From assembly GCA_032355985.1 (NCBI GenBank), contig JAUKVZ010000002.1:310001-374000 (forward strand): 64,000 nucleotides of DNA, in the 5' to 3' direction. The stretch's first letter is position 1, and each line of letters opens with the position of its first letter. Under the pieces are notes generated by a model. That model was not told the DNA's origin. It was given only the letters and a program-made list of their open reading frames with translations, and ran no database searches. Both the position numbers and the translations under genes were made by a program. Positions 17,666 through 25,210 of this stretch are shown here, piece by piece. Source of the stretch: Sarcodiotheca gaudichaudii (taxonomy: Eukaryota; Rhodophyta; Florideophyceae; Gigartinales; Solieriaceae).

Positions 17666-18982
17666 TTACGGGCAGGCGCCCCAGCGGCCGAGCATCTCGG
17701 CGAGATCGGATGAGCCGACCGAGCCATCGCCATCGAGATCACCGACGCAGATGGGGACGGCGCCGGCCTCTTCGGCGAGCGCTTCGACCTGAGACTGCGA
17801 CAGGGCGTAGTTGTAGACCTGGAAGCGTCCGAGGCGGCCATCGAGCGACTTGGTGGCAACGCCATCGCTGCTCTTGCCAATCAACGGATCAATGTCGTGG
17901 ATCAGTGACACGATGCCGGTTGCATCCTCACTGTCAATGAGCTGGCCATTGAGATACCAGCGGGCGCCATCCATTTCAGATCGATCGCACACAAAGGCGA
18001 GATGGTGCCAGTCGGTCTCCATTGAACTGATCCCGAGGTTGTTCGTGGTGTAGTCACTACCGTCGGCCAGATCGAAGAAGCCCACGCGGGCGCCGGACCG
18101 GAAATGAAGATCGTATCCCGCCGTGTCGCCCGCATCGAAAATGAAGTCGGCGTCACTGGTGTCAAGCTGCTCCCGGTTGAAGGAGAACGCAAACGTGAAA
18201 TCACTTGTGCCGATCTCGAAGAACTCGGCTTGCGTGATCAGGCCGCCCTGCAGGATTCCGGCGTTTCCACCGACTCTCACAGCCCGTCCGAGAGCGAAGG
18301 GCACGCTGTCATTGTGATCGTAGTACTCGGTGTTTTCCCCGAATACCGCATCGGCGCCGGAGACGCAGTCGATGCCGTTGCCTTCAAAGTTGTATTCGTG
18401 GACGAGACCCTTGATCGGATCTGCAAGGATGACGCGCATATCATCTGTGTTTCCGATTGCGGTGAGGTTGAGAGTCAGTGATCTTGAGTCGGCAGAGATT
18501 TCGAATGAATCGTCTCCGGTGAGTTCAACATCGAAACCGGACCCTGCCGGATAGGTCGTGCCGGCGGCGCCGAACTGGGCGTCTGTCACATCGAGCGTGA
18601 CTTCGTCATAGATGACGCCGAGGATCGGCTGGCTAAAGGTGACGGTCGCCGTGACGCTGGCCTGGATGGAAAAGATCGGATCCCAGTGGATATACGCCGA
18701 AGTGACGCGTGTGCCATCGGGGATCATGCCGGTCATAGCGTCTGCAATGTCATCGACCAGACCGGGGCCAATGTGGTCAACGCTGAGATCGCCGGAGAGG
18801 GTCGACGAGGACTCGACGAACACATGAACATTCATCGAGTCTTCGAGCATGCCCTCGATGACATCTGCGGGCGGCGTCGAGAGGCCGATGGCGTTCGTGC
18901 TGAGGCCATCGAGCATCTCGGCTGTTGCGGCGGCGCCCGCGGCTGCGGCGAGCAGGACTGCGATATTGGTGGTGGTCTTCAT
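17666..18982 (-). CDS. Secreted LamG-domain protein with dockerin-like C-terminus
   Basis: 438 residues. A signal peptide (NIAVLLAAAAGAAATAEM) is followed by a beta-rich region (30-220) of unknown family. A LamG/concanavalin A-like domain (about 225-385) carries FTFAFSFNREQL, DWHHLAFVCDRS, ARWYLNGQLID and LDGRLGRFQVYNYALS; such domains bind polysaccharides or matrix. The end, GDLDGDGSVGSSDLAEM and LGRWGACP, is a single calcium-loop dockerin-like tail of the type shared with the genes at 29866 and 43853. AAGGAG 7-8 bases before the ATG at 18982 sets the start; the open frame extends upstream to 19108 without good signals. Divergent from the ECF sigma gene and closed by a strong terminator. Confidence 0.85.
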   Translation of the reverse strand: MKTTTNIAVLLAAAAGAAATAEMLDGLSTNAIGLSTPPADVIEGMLEDSMNVHVFVESSSTLSGDLSVDHIGPGLVDDIADAMTGMIPDGTRVTSAYIHWDPIFSIQASVTATVTFSQPILGVIYDEVTLDVTDAQFGAAGTTYPAGSGFDVELTGDDSFEISADSRSLTLNLTAIGNTDDMRVILADPIKGLVHEYNFEGNGIDCVSGADAVFGENTEYYDHNDSVPFALGRAVRVGGNAGILQGGLITQAEFFEIGTSDFTFAFSFNREQLDTSDADFIFDAGDTAGYDLHFRSGARVGFFDLADGSDYTTNNLGISSMETDWHHLAFVCDRSEMDGARWYLNGQLIDSEDATGIVSLIHDIDPLIGKSSDGVATKSLDGRLGRFQVYNYALSQSQVEALAEEAGAVPICVGDLDGDGSVGSSDLAEMLGRWGACP

Positions 18983-19140
18983 CTGTCGTCTCCTTAGAGT
19001 TCGCTTGGAGTCGACGTCCGCCGCAGGAGCTTCTGCTCCCACCGTTTGCTGACGGCGGGCGTCCCTTCGACCAGACCTCGTAAACGGCGCTTCGATCGCG
19101 CAATGCAATTCAGAGTTTTTTGAGGGTCGTGCTACACTTT

Positions 19141-19161
19141 CCGCCCCGGGAGGGCGGTTTT
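19141..19161 (+). promoter_or_regulatory. Hairpin plus T-run overlapping the ECF sigma gene start
   Basis: CCGCCC (19141-19146) and GGGCGG (19152-19157) pair around a 5-base loop and are followed by TTTT (19158-19161), into which the TTG start codon at 19160 runs. The only Shine-Dalgarno-like GGGAGG lies in the loop and right arm, so the hairpin would hide it. It could act as an attenuator or a translation switch for the sigma factor. A TACACT hexamer that may be a -10 box lies just upstream at 19133-19138. Confidence 0.45.
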
Positions 19162-19726
19162 GGCGGATACACCCAACATCACGGAGCTGGCGAATCTGCT
19201 CGGTGTGGGAGATGACGCGGCGGCTTCGAAGCTGCTTCCGGTCGTGTACGGCGAGCTTCGAGCTCTTGCGGGGGCGTACTTAAGAGATCGTCCGCCGGGT
19301 CACACGCTGCAGCCGACGGCCCTGGTGCACGAGGCGTATGTTCGCCTGGCCGGCAATGACGGGCTGGAGGTGCAGTCGCGGGCTCACTTTTTTGCGATCT
19401 CGGCGAAGGCGATGCGGCGGGTGCTTGCCGATCACGCGCGGGCGAAGAACGCGGCCAAGCGCGGCGGCGGCGCGGGCCGCATCACGCTCTCCGGCGTGGT
19501 GTCCGATGATAATCAGGGCGAGTATGACGCGGCGGATGTCGACGAGGCGCTTGAGGAGCTGAGCGCTCTCAATGAGCGGCAGGGCCAGATCGTTGAGATG
19601 CGGTTCTTTGCCGGGCTGACGATCGAACAGGTTGCTCAGGTGCTTGGCGTTTCCAAACGAACGGTTGACCTCGACTGGAACTTCGCGCGGGCGTGGCTTC
19701 GCACGCGCCTTTCCGAGAAGGGTTGA
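19160..19726 (+). CDS. ECF-type RNA polymerase sigma factor (planctomycete Sig-70_X6/ECF type)
   Basis: 188 residues with a TTG start. Region 2: LLPVVYGELRALAGAYL, HTLQPTALVHEAYVRLAG and FFAISAKAMRRVLADHARA, which are diagnostic of the ECF subgroup expanded in planctomycetes. Region 4: IVEMRFFAGLTIEQVAQVLGVSKRTVD, the -35-reading helix-turn-helix. These sigma factors typically lie beside Ser/Thr kinases, which are thought to control them by phosphorylation in place of an anti-sigma factor. Here the next gene is such a kinase, and its TTG start overlaps this stop by four bases. The target promoters are unknown. Confidence 0.93.
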   Translation: MADTPNITELANLLGVGDDAAASKLLPVVYGELRALAGAYLRDRPPGHTLQPTALVHEAYVRLAGNDGLEVQSRAHFFAISAKAMRRVLADHARAKNAAKRGGGAGRITLSGVVSDDNQGEYDAADVDEALEELSALNERQGQIVEMRFFAGLTIEQVAQVLGVSKRTVDLDWNFARAWLRTRLSEKG

Positions 19727-22332
19727 GCTTGGACAAGCTACGTCATCAACGTTTGCAGGCCATTTTTGAAGAGGCCCTTTCCTTGTCGGGGACTGAGCGC
19801 GACGAAGCCCTGAAGCGCGCGTGCGGCGACGACGCGGAGTTGTTGCGCGAGGCCGAGGCGCTGCTCGCCGCAGCCGGGCAGGGCGCCGATCTTCTCAGCG
19901 AAGGCGCGATCGGAGATCTGGATCGGCTGATGACCGCGCCGGTAGAGGGTGGACACGCAACCCGACAGCCCTGGGCGCCGACATCGATCGGTGGCTGCCG
20001 CGTTCTGCGACTGCTCGGCGCGGGCGGCATGGGGATGGTGTGGGAAGCTCAGCAGGAGGAGCCGCACCGGCTGGTGGCCGTGAAGATGCTCGGCCCCGGC
20101 TTTGTGAGCGAGTCGCTTCTTCGGCGTTTCCGGCGCGAGTCCGAAGCCCTGGCGATGCTGCGCCATCCGGGCGTGGCGCAGATTTATGATGTCGGCGTTG
20201 ATGAATCGGGCGGGCGCCCGACGCCGTACATCATCATGGAGTTGATCGACGGCGTTCCGCTCAACGAGTACGCCGAGACACACAAGCTGTCGACACGCGC
20301 GCGCCTTGAGCTTGCGGCCAAGGTGTGCGACGCCATCGAACATGCGCATCAGCGCGGCGTTATTCATCGCGATCTGAAACCGGGGAACATCCTTGTCGAG
20401 GCTTCGGGCCAGCCTAAGGTGCTTGACTTCGGCATTGCGCGCGTGACTGAAGTTGAGACGATGATCACGCAGGAGACGGCGACGGGTCAGTTGCTCGGCA
20501 CCGTTGCGTACATGAGCCCGGAGCAGGCGGCGGGCGATCCGAGTGAAGTGGATACGCGCAGCGATGTGTACTCGATTGGCGTCGTGCTGTACGAGCTTCT
20601 TGCGAAGCGGCTGCCGCACGAGATGGACAAGGCATCGCTTCTGGAGATCGCGCGTCTGATTCGCGAAGTGGATCCAGTGCATCTCAGCCGCATCGACACG
20701 CGACTGCGCGGCGATGTCGACACGATCGTCGGCAAAGCGCTGGAGAAGGAAAAGGCGCGGCGCTATCAGTCTGCCGGCGAGTTCGCAGAAGATATTCGGC
20801 GCTATCTGACTGACAAGCCGATCTCTGCTCACCCGCCGAGCGTGATGTATCAGCTTCGGAAGTTCGCGAAGCGCAATCGCGCATTTGTGTTCGGCGTCGC
20901 AGCCGTCTTCCTGACGCTTGTCGGCGGGCTGATTGCCACCGGCTCGGCGCTTGCGCGCGAGTCGCATCAACGCGATCGCGCTGAAGCGGCGCTGACGACC
21001 GCGGAGGAATCGCTTGCAAGTCGCACCGCGGCGAACAGATTTCTTCGAGCGATCCTTCTGAGTGTGGCTCCTGAGGATGCGGCAGGACTGGACACGGAGC
21101 TGATGCGCACGACGCTCGATCGGGCGGCGGAATCCGTCGCCCAGGAACTGCAGGGTCATCCGGTGATTCAGGCGGAGGTATTGGCGCTGATCGGGGAGGC
21201 GTACGGCAAGATCGGAGAGTTTGATCTGTCTGTCGATGCACTGCAGCGCGCGCGTGCAATGTATGCACAGGAGCTGTCCGCTTCGAACCCGGCTTCGCTC
21301 AGGACGGTGCACACGCTCGGAGGCACGCTTCGTTATGCAGGGCAATATGAAGATGCGGCCGCGGTCATGGATGAAGCCATTGAGATCGCACGAAGAACGC
21401 CGGAGGCGCGAGACGAGCTGACGGACCTGTATCTCGAACGCGGACAGATCGCCATCAGCATGGGCGATTTTGATCTGACGCTGGAATGCGCCGCGCAGGC
21501 GAAGGAACTCATTGGCGATGAACGCGACACGAGTCTCGCGCTGCAGGTGTCGATGCTCAGAGGCAATGCGCTGCGACGGATCGGTCGGTTTGACGAGGCG
21601 GAGGAGGCATACGCGCGTGTGATCAGCGTGTATGAATCAGGGCCGGAGCCCAATGTGCTGGAGCTCGCCGATGCGCTGAACTCCATGGCGATCGTGAAGA
21701 AGGCACAGGGTGACTATGCGGCGGCGGAGCAAATGTATCGGCGCGCGCTCTTGATGCGCCGAGCGCTGGATCCGCGACCCGACCCTGGCATCGCCGTCAT
21801 GCTGCAGAATCTGGGACGCACACTCGTCCAGTTGGGCAAACTTGACGAGGCGGAGGCCGTGGTGCGCGAGTCCATGCAGATGCATCAGGAACTCTTCGGA
21901 GATCAGCACTTCGGAACTGCGATCGCTTTTTCAACGCTTGCAGACTTGCTTGGACAGCAGGACAAGTATGAGGAATCGCTTGAGTACTTCGCCAGGGCGA
22001 TGGAGCTGATGACGGCGCTGCTTGGGCCGGAGCATCCTTACATCGTGTCGATCTACCTCAATCGCAGCATCGTTCATCTGAAGGCGCGGCAATGGCAGCT
22101 TGCGATGGACGATGCTCACACGGCGCTTGCGATCGTGGATGCGAAGAGTCTTCCAGCGTCGACGTATCGCGTCTCCGCGTTCTTGCGTCTGGCGGAAGCT
22201 TCGCACGGCCTGGGCCGGCGGGATGCGGCGATCACATACTTGGATGAGGCGATTGGAAGCGTGGATGCGGATGATGCACGGCTTGAGGAGCTGCGGGGGA
22301 AGATTGAGGAGTGGGATGCGCGGGATGGTTAG
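19723..22332 (+). CDS. Membrane Ser/Thr protein kinase with TPR repeats (first paralogue)
   Basis: 869 residues. A short N-terminal helical region (1-75) precedes the PknB-like kinase: LGAGGMGMVWEA (Gly loop), VAVKML (Lys), HRDLKPGN with catalytic Asp217, DFGIAR, and GTVAYMSPEQAAG. A membrane helix (FVFGVAAVFLTLVGGLIATG, about 387-408) separates it from an outer half of TPR-type repeats (about 470-860, for example DALNSMAIVKKAQGDYAAAEQ). The kinase would act inside and the TPRs sense or bind partners outside. It probably phosphorylates the co-translated ECF sigma factor. TTG 19723 (TTGA overlap) is chosen over GTG 19693. Paralogue of the gene at 22636. Confidence 0.92.
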   Translation: MSLDKLRHQRLQAIFEEALSLSGTERDEALKRACGDDAELLREAEALLAAAGQGADLLSEGAIGDLDRLMTAPVEGGHATRQPWAPTSIGGCRVLRLLGAGGMGMVWEAQQEEPHRLVAVKMLGPGFVSESLLRRFRRESEALAMLRHPGVAQIYDVGVDESGGRPTPYIIMELIDGVPLNEYAETHKLSTRARLELAAKVCDAIEHAHQRGVIHRDLKPGNILVEASGQPKVLDFGIARVTEVETMITQETATGQLLGTVAYMSPEQAAGDPSEVDTRSDVYSIGVVLYELLAKRLPHEMDKASLLEIARLIREVDPVHLSRIDTRLRGDVDTIVGKALEKEKARRYQSAGEFAEDIRRYLTDKPISAHPPSVMYQLRKFAKRNRAFVFGVAAVFLTLVGGLIATGSALARESHQRDRAEAALTTAEESLASRTAANRFLRAILLSVAPEDAAGLDTELMRTTLDRAAESVAQELQGHPVIQAEVLALIGEAYGKIGEFDLSVDALQRARAMYAQELSASNPASLRTVHTLGGTLRYAGQYEDAAAVMDEAIEIARRTPEARDELTDLYLERGQIAISMGDFDLTLECAAQAKELIGDERDTSLALQVSMLRGNALRRIGRFDEAEEAYARVISVYESGPEPNVLELADALNSMAIVKKAQGDYAAAEQMYRRALLMRRALDPRPDPGIAVMLQNLGRTLVQLGKLDEAEAVVRESMQMHQELFGDQHFGTAIAFSTLADLLGQQDKYEESLEYFARAMELMTALLGPEHPYIVSIYLNRSIVHLKARQWQLAMDDAHTALAIVDAKSLPASTYRVSAFLRLAEASHGLGRRDAAITYLDEAIGSVDADDARLEELRGKIEEWDARDG

Positions 22333-22351
22333 TCGGGGTCGATGTGGACGG
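22311..22351 (+). repeat. 41-bp direct repeat, copy 1 (across the first kinase stop codon)
   Basis: 41 bases that recur at 25111-25151 with one mismatch (G or A at offset 26), exactly 2,800 bp away. This copy contains the last codons of the first kinase (WDARDG then stop) and the first bases of the remnant that follows. The pair brackets the second kinase gene. Confidence 0.85.
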
Positions 22352-22595
22352 GGCGCTTGAGATCATTGAGCTCCGTGATCTTCCGCTTGCAAGTTACAAG
22401 CTTGCGGCGCTGATGCGGTCGGCTCAGTTGTATTACGCATAGGGGCAGCTGGTTGACGTTATCGCCCAGCTTGAAGAACTTATATCTGTGAGTGACCCAG
22501 GCGACATGCGCCGTCCACGATTCGAAGCAATGCTCACTGAATGGCGCCAGAAACTGGAAGCCGATCGCCTCGCCACGGAATATCCAGCGGATTGA
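22332..22595 (+). pseudogene. Remnant of a TPR-protein C-terminus
   Basis: In one forward frame this stretch reads as protein apart from a single in-frame TAG at 22440-22442. It runs LASYKLAALMRSAQLYYA, then the TAG, then GQLVDVIAQLEELISVSDPG and RRPRFEAMLTEWRQKLEAD, ending at TGA 22593. The sequence looks like the last TPR and tail of a kinase-type protein, but it matches neither neighbouring kinase closely and has no start of its own. It is best explained as the left-over 3' end of a third family member lost by rearrangement. A minus-strand open frame over the same bases is less convincing. Confidence 0.5.
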
Positions 22596-22635
22596 TGAAC
22601 TTCGCTTGCTCGATGATGAACTGATGGAGCGCACC

Positions 22636-25104
22636 ATGTCCGAATCAGGTCGCGACGAAGAATCGCTTGAGAATCTTGAAATCGGTCAGGACGATCTGAT
22701 CGTCACGGCGCCGCTTGATGGCGCGTCGATGGCGTCGACGCCGTGGATGCCTGCGCGGATCGGCAACTGTCGCGTGCTGCGCATGCTGGGCGCCGGCGGG
22801 ATGGGCATGGTTTTTCTCGCTCGTCAGGATGAACCCCGCAGGAATGTCGCAATCAAGGTGCTTGGACCGAGCGCATCGAACGATTCGCTCCTGCGCAGAT
22901 TTCGACGTGAATCGGAGGCGCTGGCGCTGTTGCACCATCCCGGTGTCGCACAGATCTTCGATGTTGGCGTTGACGAATCGAGCGGACGGAAGATTCCTTA
23001 CATCATCATGGAGCTGATCGAGGGCGAGCCGCTTAATCAATTCGCCAGGCAACGCGAGCTTCCCAGAAGAGAGGTGCTGGAGCTTGCGGCGCGTGTGTGT
23101 GACGCTGTGGAGCATGCGCATCAGAAGGGCGTGATTCATCGTGACCTGAAACCGGGCAATATCCTTGTCGAAGAATCAGGCCAACCCAAGGTGCTCGACT
23201 TCGGCATCGCGCGCATCACGCAGGATGAGACGCTTATGACGCGCGAGACCGAGGCGGGGCAACTCCTGGGCACGGTGGCATACATGAGTCCCGAGCAGGC
23301 GGCGGGCGAACCCACGAATGTGGACACGCGCAGTGACGTGTATTCGCTTGGCGTTGTGCTGTATGAGTTGCTTGCCGGACGGTTGCCGCACGCGATGGAG
23401 AAAGCGTCGATCCTCGAGATCGCGCGGATTATTCGCGAGGATGAACCAGCGCAACTCAGCAGCATCGATGCGCGACTGCGCGGGGACGTTGAGACGATCG
23501 TCGGCAAGGCGCTGGAGAAGGACAAGGAGCGCCGATATCAATCAGCTGGCGAATTCGCCGAGGATATTCGCAGGCATCTGACGGATAAGCCAATCGCGGC
23601 GCATCCGCCGAGCACGATGTATCAGCTCAAGAAGTTCGCCAGGCGCAATCGAGCGCTGGTGACTGGAGTTGCAGCAGTGTTCGTGACGCTGATTGCTGGC
23701 CTCATTGCAACCGGCGTCGCGCTGGCGAAGGAGTCTGACGCGCGCAAAGACGCTGAGGCTTCACTTGAACGGTCAGACGCTGCGACGGACTTTCTTGAGT
23801 CAGCGCTTCTGAGTGTGACGCCGATTGAGGCTGCGGGGCGAGACACCGAACTGATGCGACTGGTTCTGGACAAGGCCGCCGCGTCCGTGGACGAGAAGTT
23901 GGCGGCGCATCCGGAGATCCGAGCCGAGATGCTCTCGATCGTCGGGGGCGCTTACCGCCGCATCAGCGAATTTGAGTTGTCTCTTGGGATGTTTGAGCGC
24001 TCCCTCGAGGTGTATGGCGACATACGCGAAGACGACGATCCCGATCGCATCCGGGTGCTGTATTCGCTCGCCGGCCTCCTGCGCGAGATCGGCGAATCGG
24101 ATGAGGCGATGACCCTGATAGACGCGGGGCTTGCTGCGCTCTCAGAGACGGGCGAAAACCCGCGGCTCACTTCTGATCTTCTTTGCGAGCGCGCTCAGCT
24201 TCAGATCTCGAGGGGCGACTACGAGGATGCGCTTTTAAGCGCGGAGGAGGCCGTCGCCGTCGTCGCCAGCGTCGGCAATCCAGTTGCGGACGCGCGCACC
24301 AGAAGTGTTCGCGGCAACGCACTTCGGCGCATCGGCAGGCTCGACGAGGCATACGAGGATTATCTGTTCGTGCGGCAGGTCTACGAGTCGAAGGAGCACT
24401 TCTCGATTCTCGATCAGGTGGACACGCTGAACTCGATTGCGATCATCCATCGCTCACGGGGCGAGGAGGACGCTGCCGCACAGACGTACCGGAGGGCAAT
24501 CTCCCTTCGTCGCGAACTGGACACTCGGCCGGACCAACTCGTCGCGGTGATGATGCTGAATTTCGGCCGTGTCCTGATCGACATGGACGAACTGGAGGAA
24601 GCAGCCACATACGTGGCGGACTCCGTGGAGATGCATCGTGCGCTCTTCGGCGATGAACACTACGGAACGGCGATCGCAATCGCATCGAATGCCAATATTC
24701 TCGCGAAGCAGGAGAAATATGAGGAAGCGCTTGCCCTGTACGATGAATCGAGGCACACGGCGATTCAACTTCTCGGCCCGAACCATCCGCATATTGTGAC
24801 GATGCTGATTGATAAGAGCGCTGTCTTGAAGAAGCTCAAGCGCTACGGCGAGGCGGAGTCGGGGCTCCGTCAGTCGCTGCAGATCATCGATGAACGAGAC
24901 CTGCCGGCGGCGACCTATCGCGCGATCACGCTTCTTCGTCTTGCGGAGATTCTGTACCTCTCGGGACGGATCGAAGAGGCTGATCGCTTCGGCCAGAAGG
25001 CGGTTACATGTCTTCCGGAGAATGACCCGCGTCGGGAGTCCTATTCGAAGAGGCTTCAGGATTGGCGGGAGCGGGCAGAGGGCATGGCGAGGTCAGGCGC
25101 ATGA
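22636..25104 (+). CDS. Membrane Ser/Thr protein kinase with TPR repeats (second paralogue)
   Basis: 822 residues, paralogous along its whole length to the first kinase but with a much shorter N-terminal lead (about 50 residues before the kinase). Motifs: LGAGGMGMVFLA, VAIKVLG, HRDLKPGN with Asp170, DFGIARI, GTVAYMSPEQAAG. A membrane helix (VTGVAAVFVTLIAGLIATG, about 340-360) is followed by TPR repeats to the end (for example DTLNSIAIIHRSRGEEDAAAQ). ATG 22636 has GGAG 6 bases upstream; ATGs at 22624 and 22492 are in frame but poorly supported. It has no sigma gene of its own and probably arose by tandem duplication of the first kinase locus. Its 3' end is followed by the second copy of the 41-bp repeat. 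Confidence 0.92.
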   Translation: MSESGRDEESLENLEIGQDDLIVTAPLDGASMASTPWMPARIGNCRVLRMLGAGGMGMVFLARQDEPRRNVAIKVLGPSASNDSLLRRFRRESEALALLHHPGVAQIFDVGVDESSGRKIPYIIMELIEGEPLNQFARQRELPRREVLELAARVCDAVEHAHQKGVIHRDLKPGNILVEESGQPKVLDFGIARITQDETLMTRETEAGQLLGTVAYMSPEQAAGEPTNVDTRSDVYSLGVVLYELLAGRLPHAMEKASILEIARIIREDEPAQLSSIDARLRGDVETIVGKALEKDKERRYQSAGEFAEDIRRHLTDKPIAAHPPSTMYQLKKFARRNRALVTGVAAVFVTLIAGLIATGVALAKESDARKDAEASLERSDAATDFLESALLSVTPIEAAGRDTELMRLVLDKAAASVDEKLAAHPEIRAEMLSIVGGAYRRISEFELSLGMFERSLEVYGDIREDDDPDRIRVLYSLAGLLREIGESDEAMTLIDAGLAALSETGENPRLTSDLLCERAQLQISRGDYEDALLSAEEAVAVVASVGNPVADARTRSVRGNALRRIGRLDEAYEDYLFVRQVYESKEHFSILDQVDTLNSIAIIHRSRGEEDAAAQTYRRAISLRRELDTRPDQLVAVMMLNFGRVLIDMDELEEAATYVADSVEMHRALFGDEHYGTAIAIASNANILAKQEKYEEALALYDESRHTAIQLLGPNHPHIVTMLIDKSAVLKKLKRYGEAESGLRQSLQIIDERDLPAATYRAITLLRLAEILYLSGRIEEADRFGQKAVTCLPENDPRRESYSKRLQDWRERAEGMARSGA

Positions 25105-25110
25105 ACTTGT

Positions 25111-25151
25111 GTGGGATGCGCGGGATGGTTAGTCGAGGTCGATGTGGACGG
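25111..25151 (+). repeat. 41-bp direct repeat, copy 2 (downstream of the second kinase)
   Basis: Second copy of the repeat at 22311-22351, with one mismatch. It carries the last codons of the first kinase (WDARDG, stop) out of context, six bases after the second kinase stop. That shows it is a copied fragment and not a functional end of the second kinase. Confidence 0.85.
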
Positions 25152-25210
25152 TATGACCTTTGATCGATCGGCGATCACAAACGACGAGAGGCGCAGTGCC
25201 GACGACTTCG

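Noticed and set aside
19738-21345. 535-residue minus-strand open frame opposite the first TPR kinase
   Set aside because: Fully antisense to kinase motifs; Arg/His/Leu-rich without domains. Long antisense frames are common in GC-rich genomes.
22329-22637. Minus-strand frame across the remnant between the two kinases
   Set aside because: Reads as WTAHVAWVTHRYKFFKLGDN and ends HIDPD, similar to the end of a frame at 25129 because both cover the 41-bp repeat. The forward reading has more protein-like order; no start signal for the minus frame.
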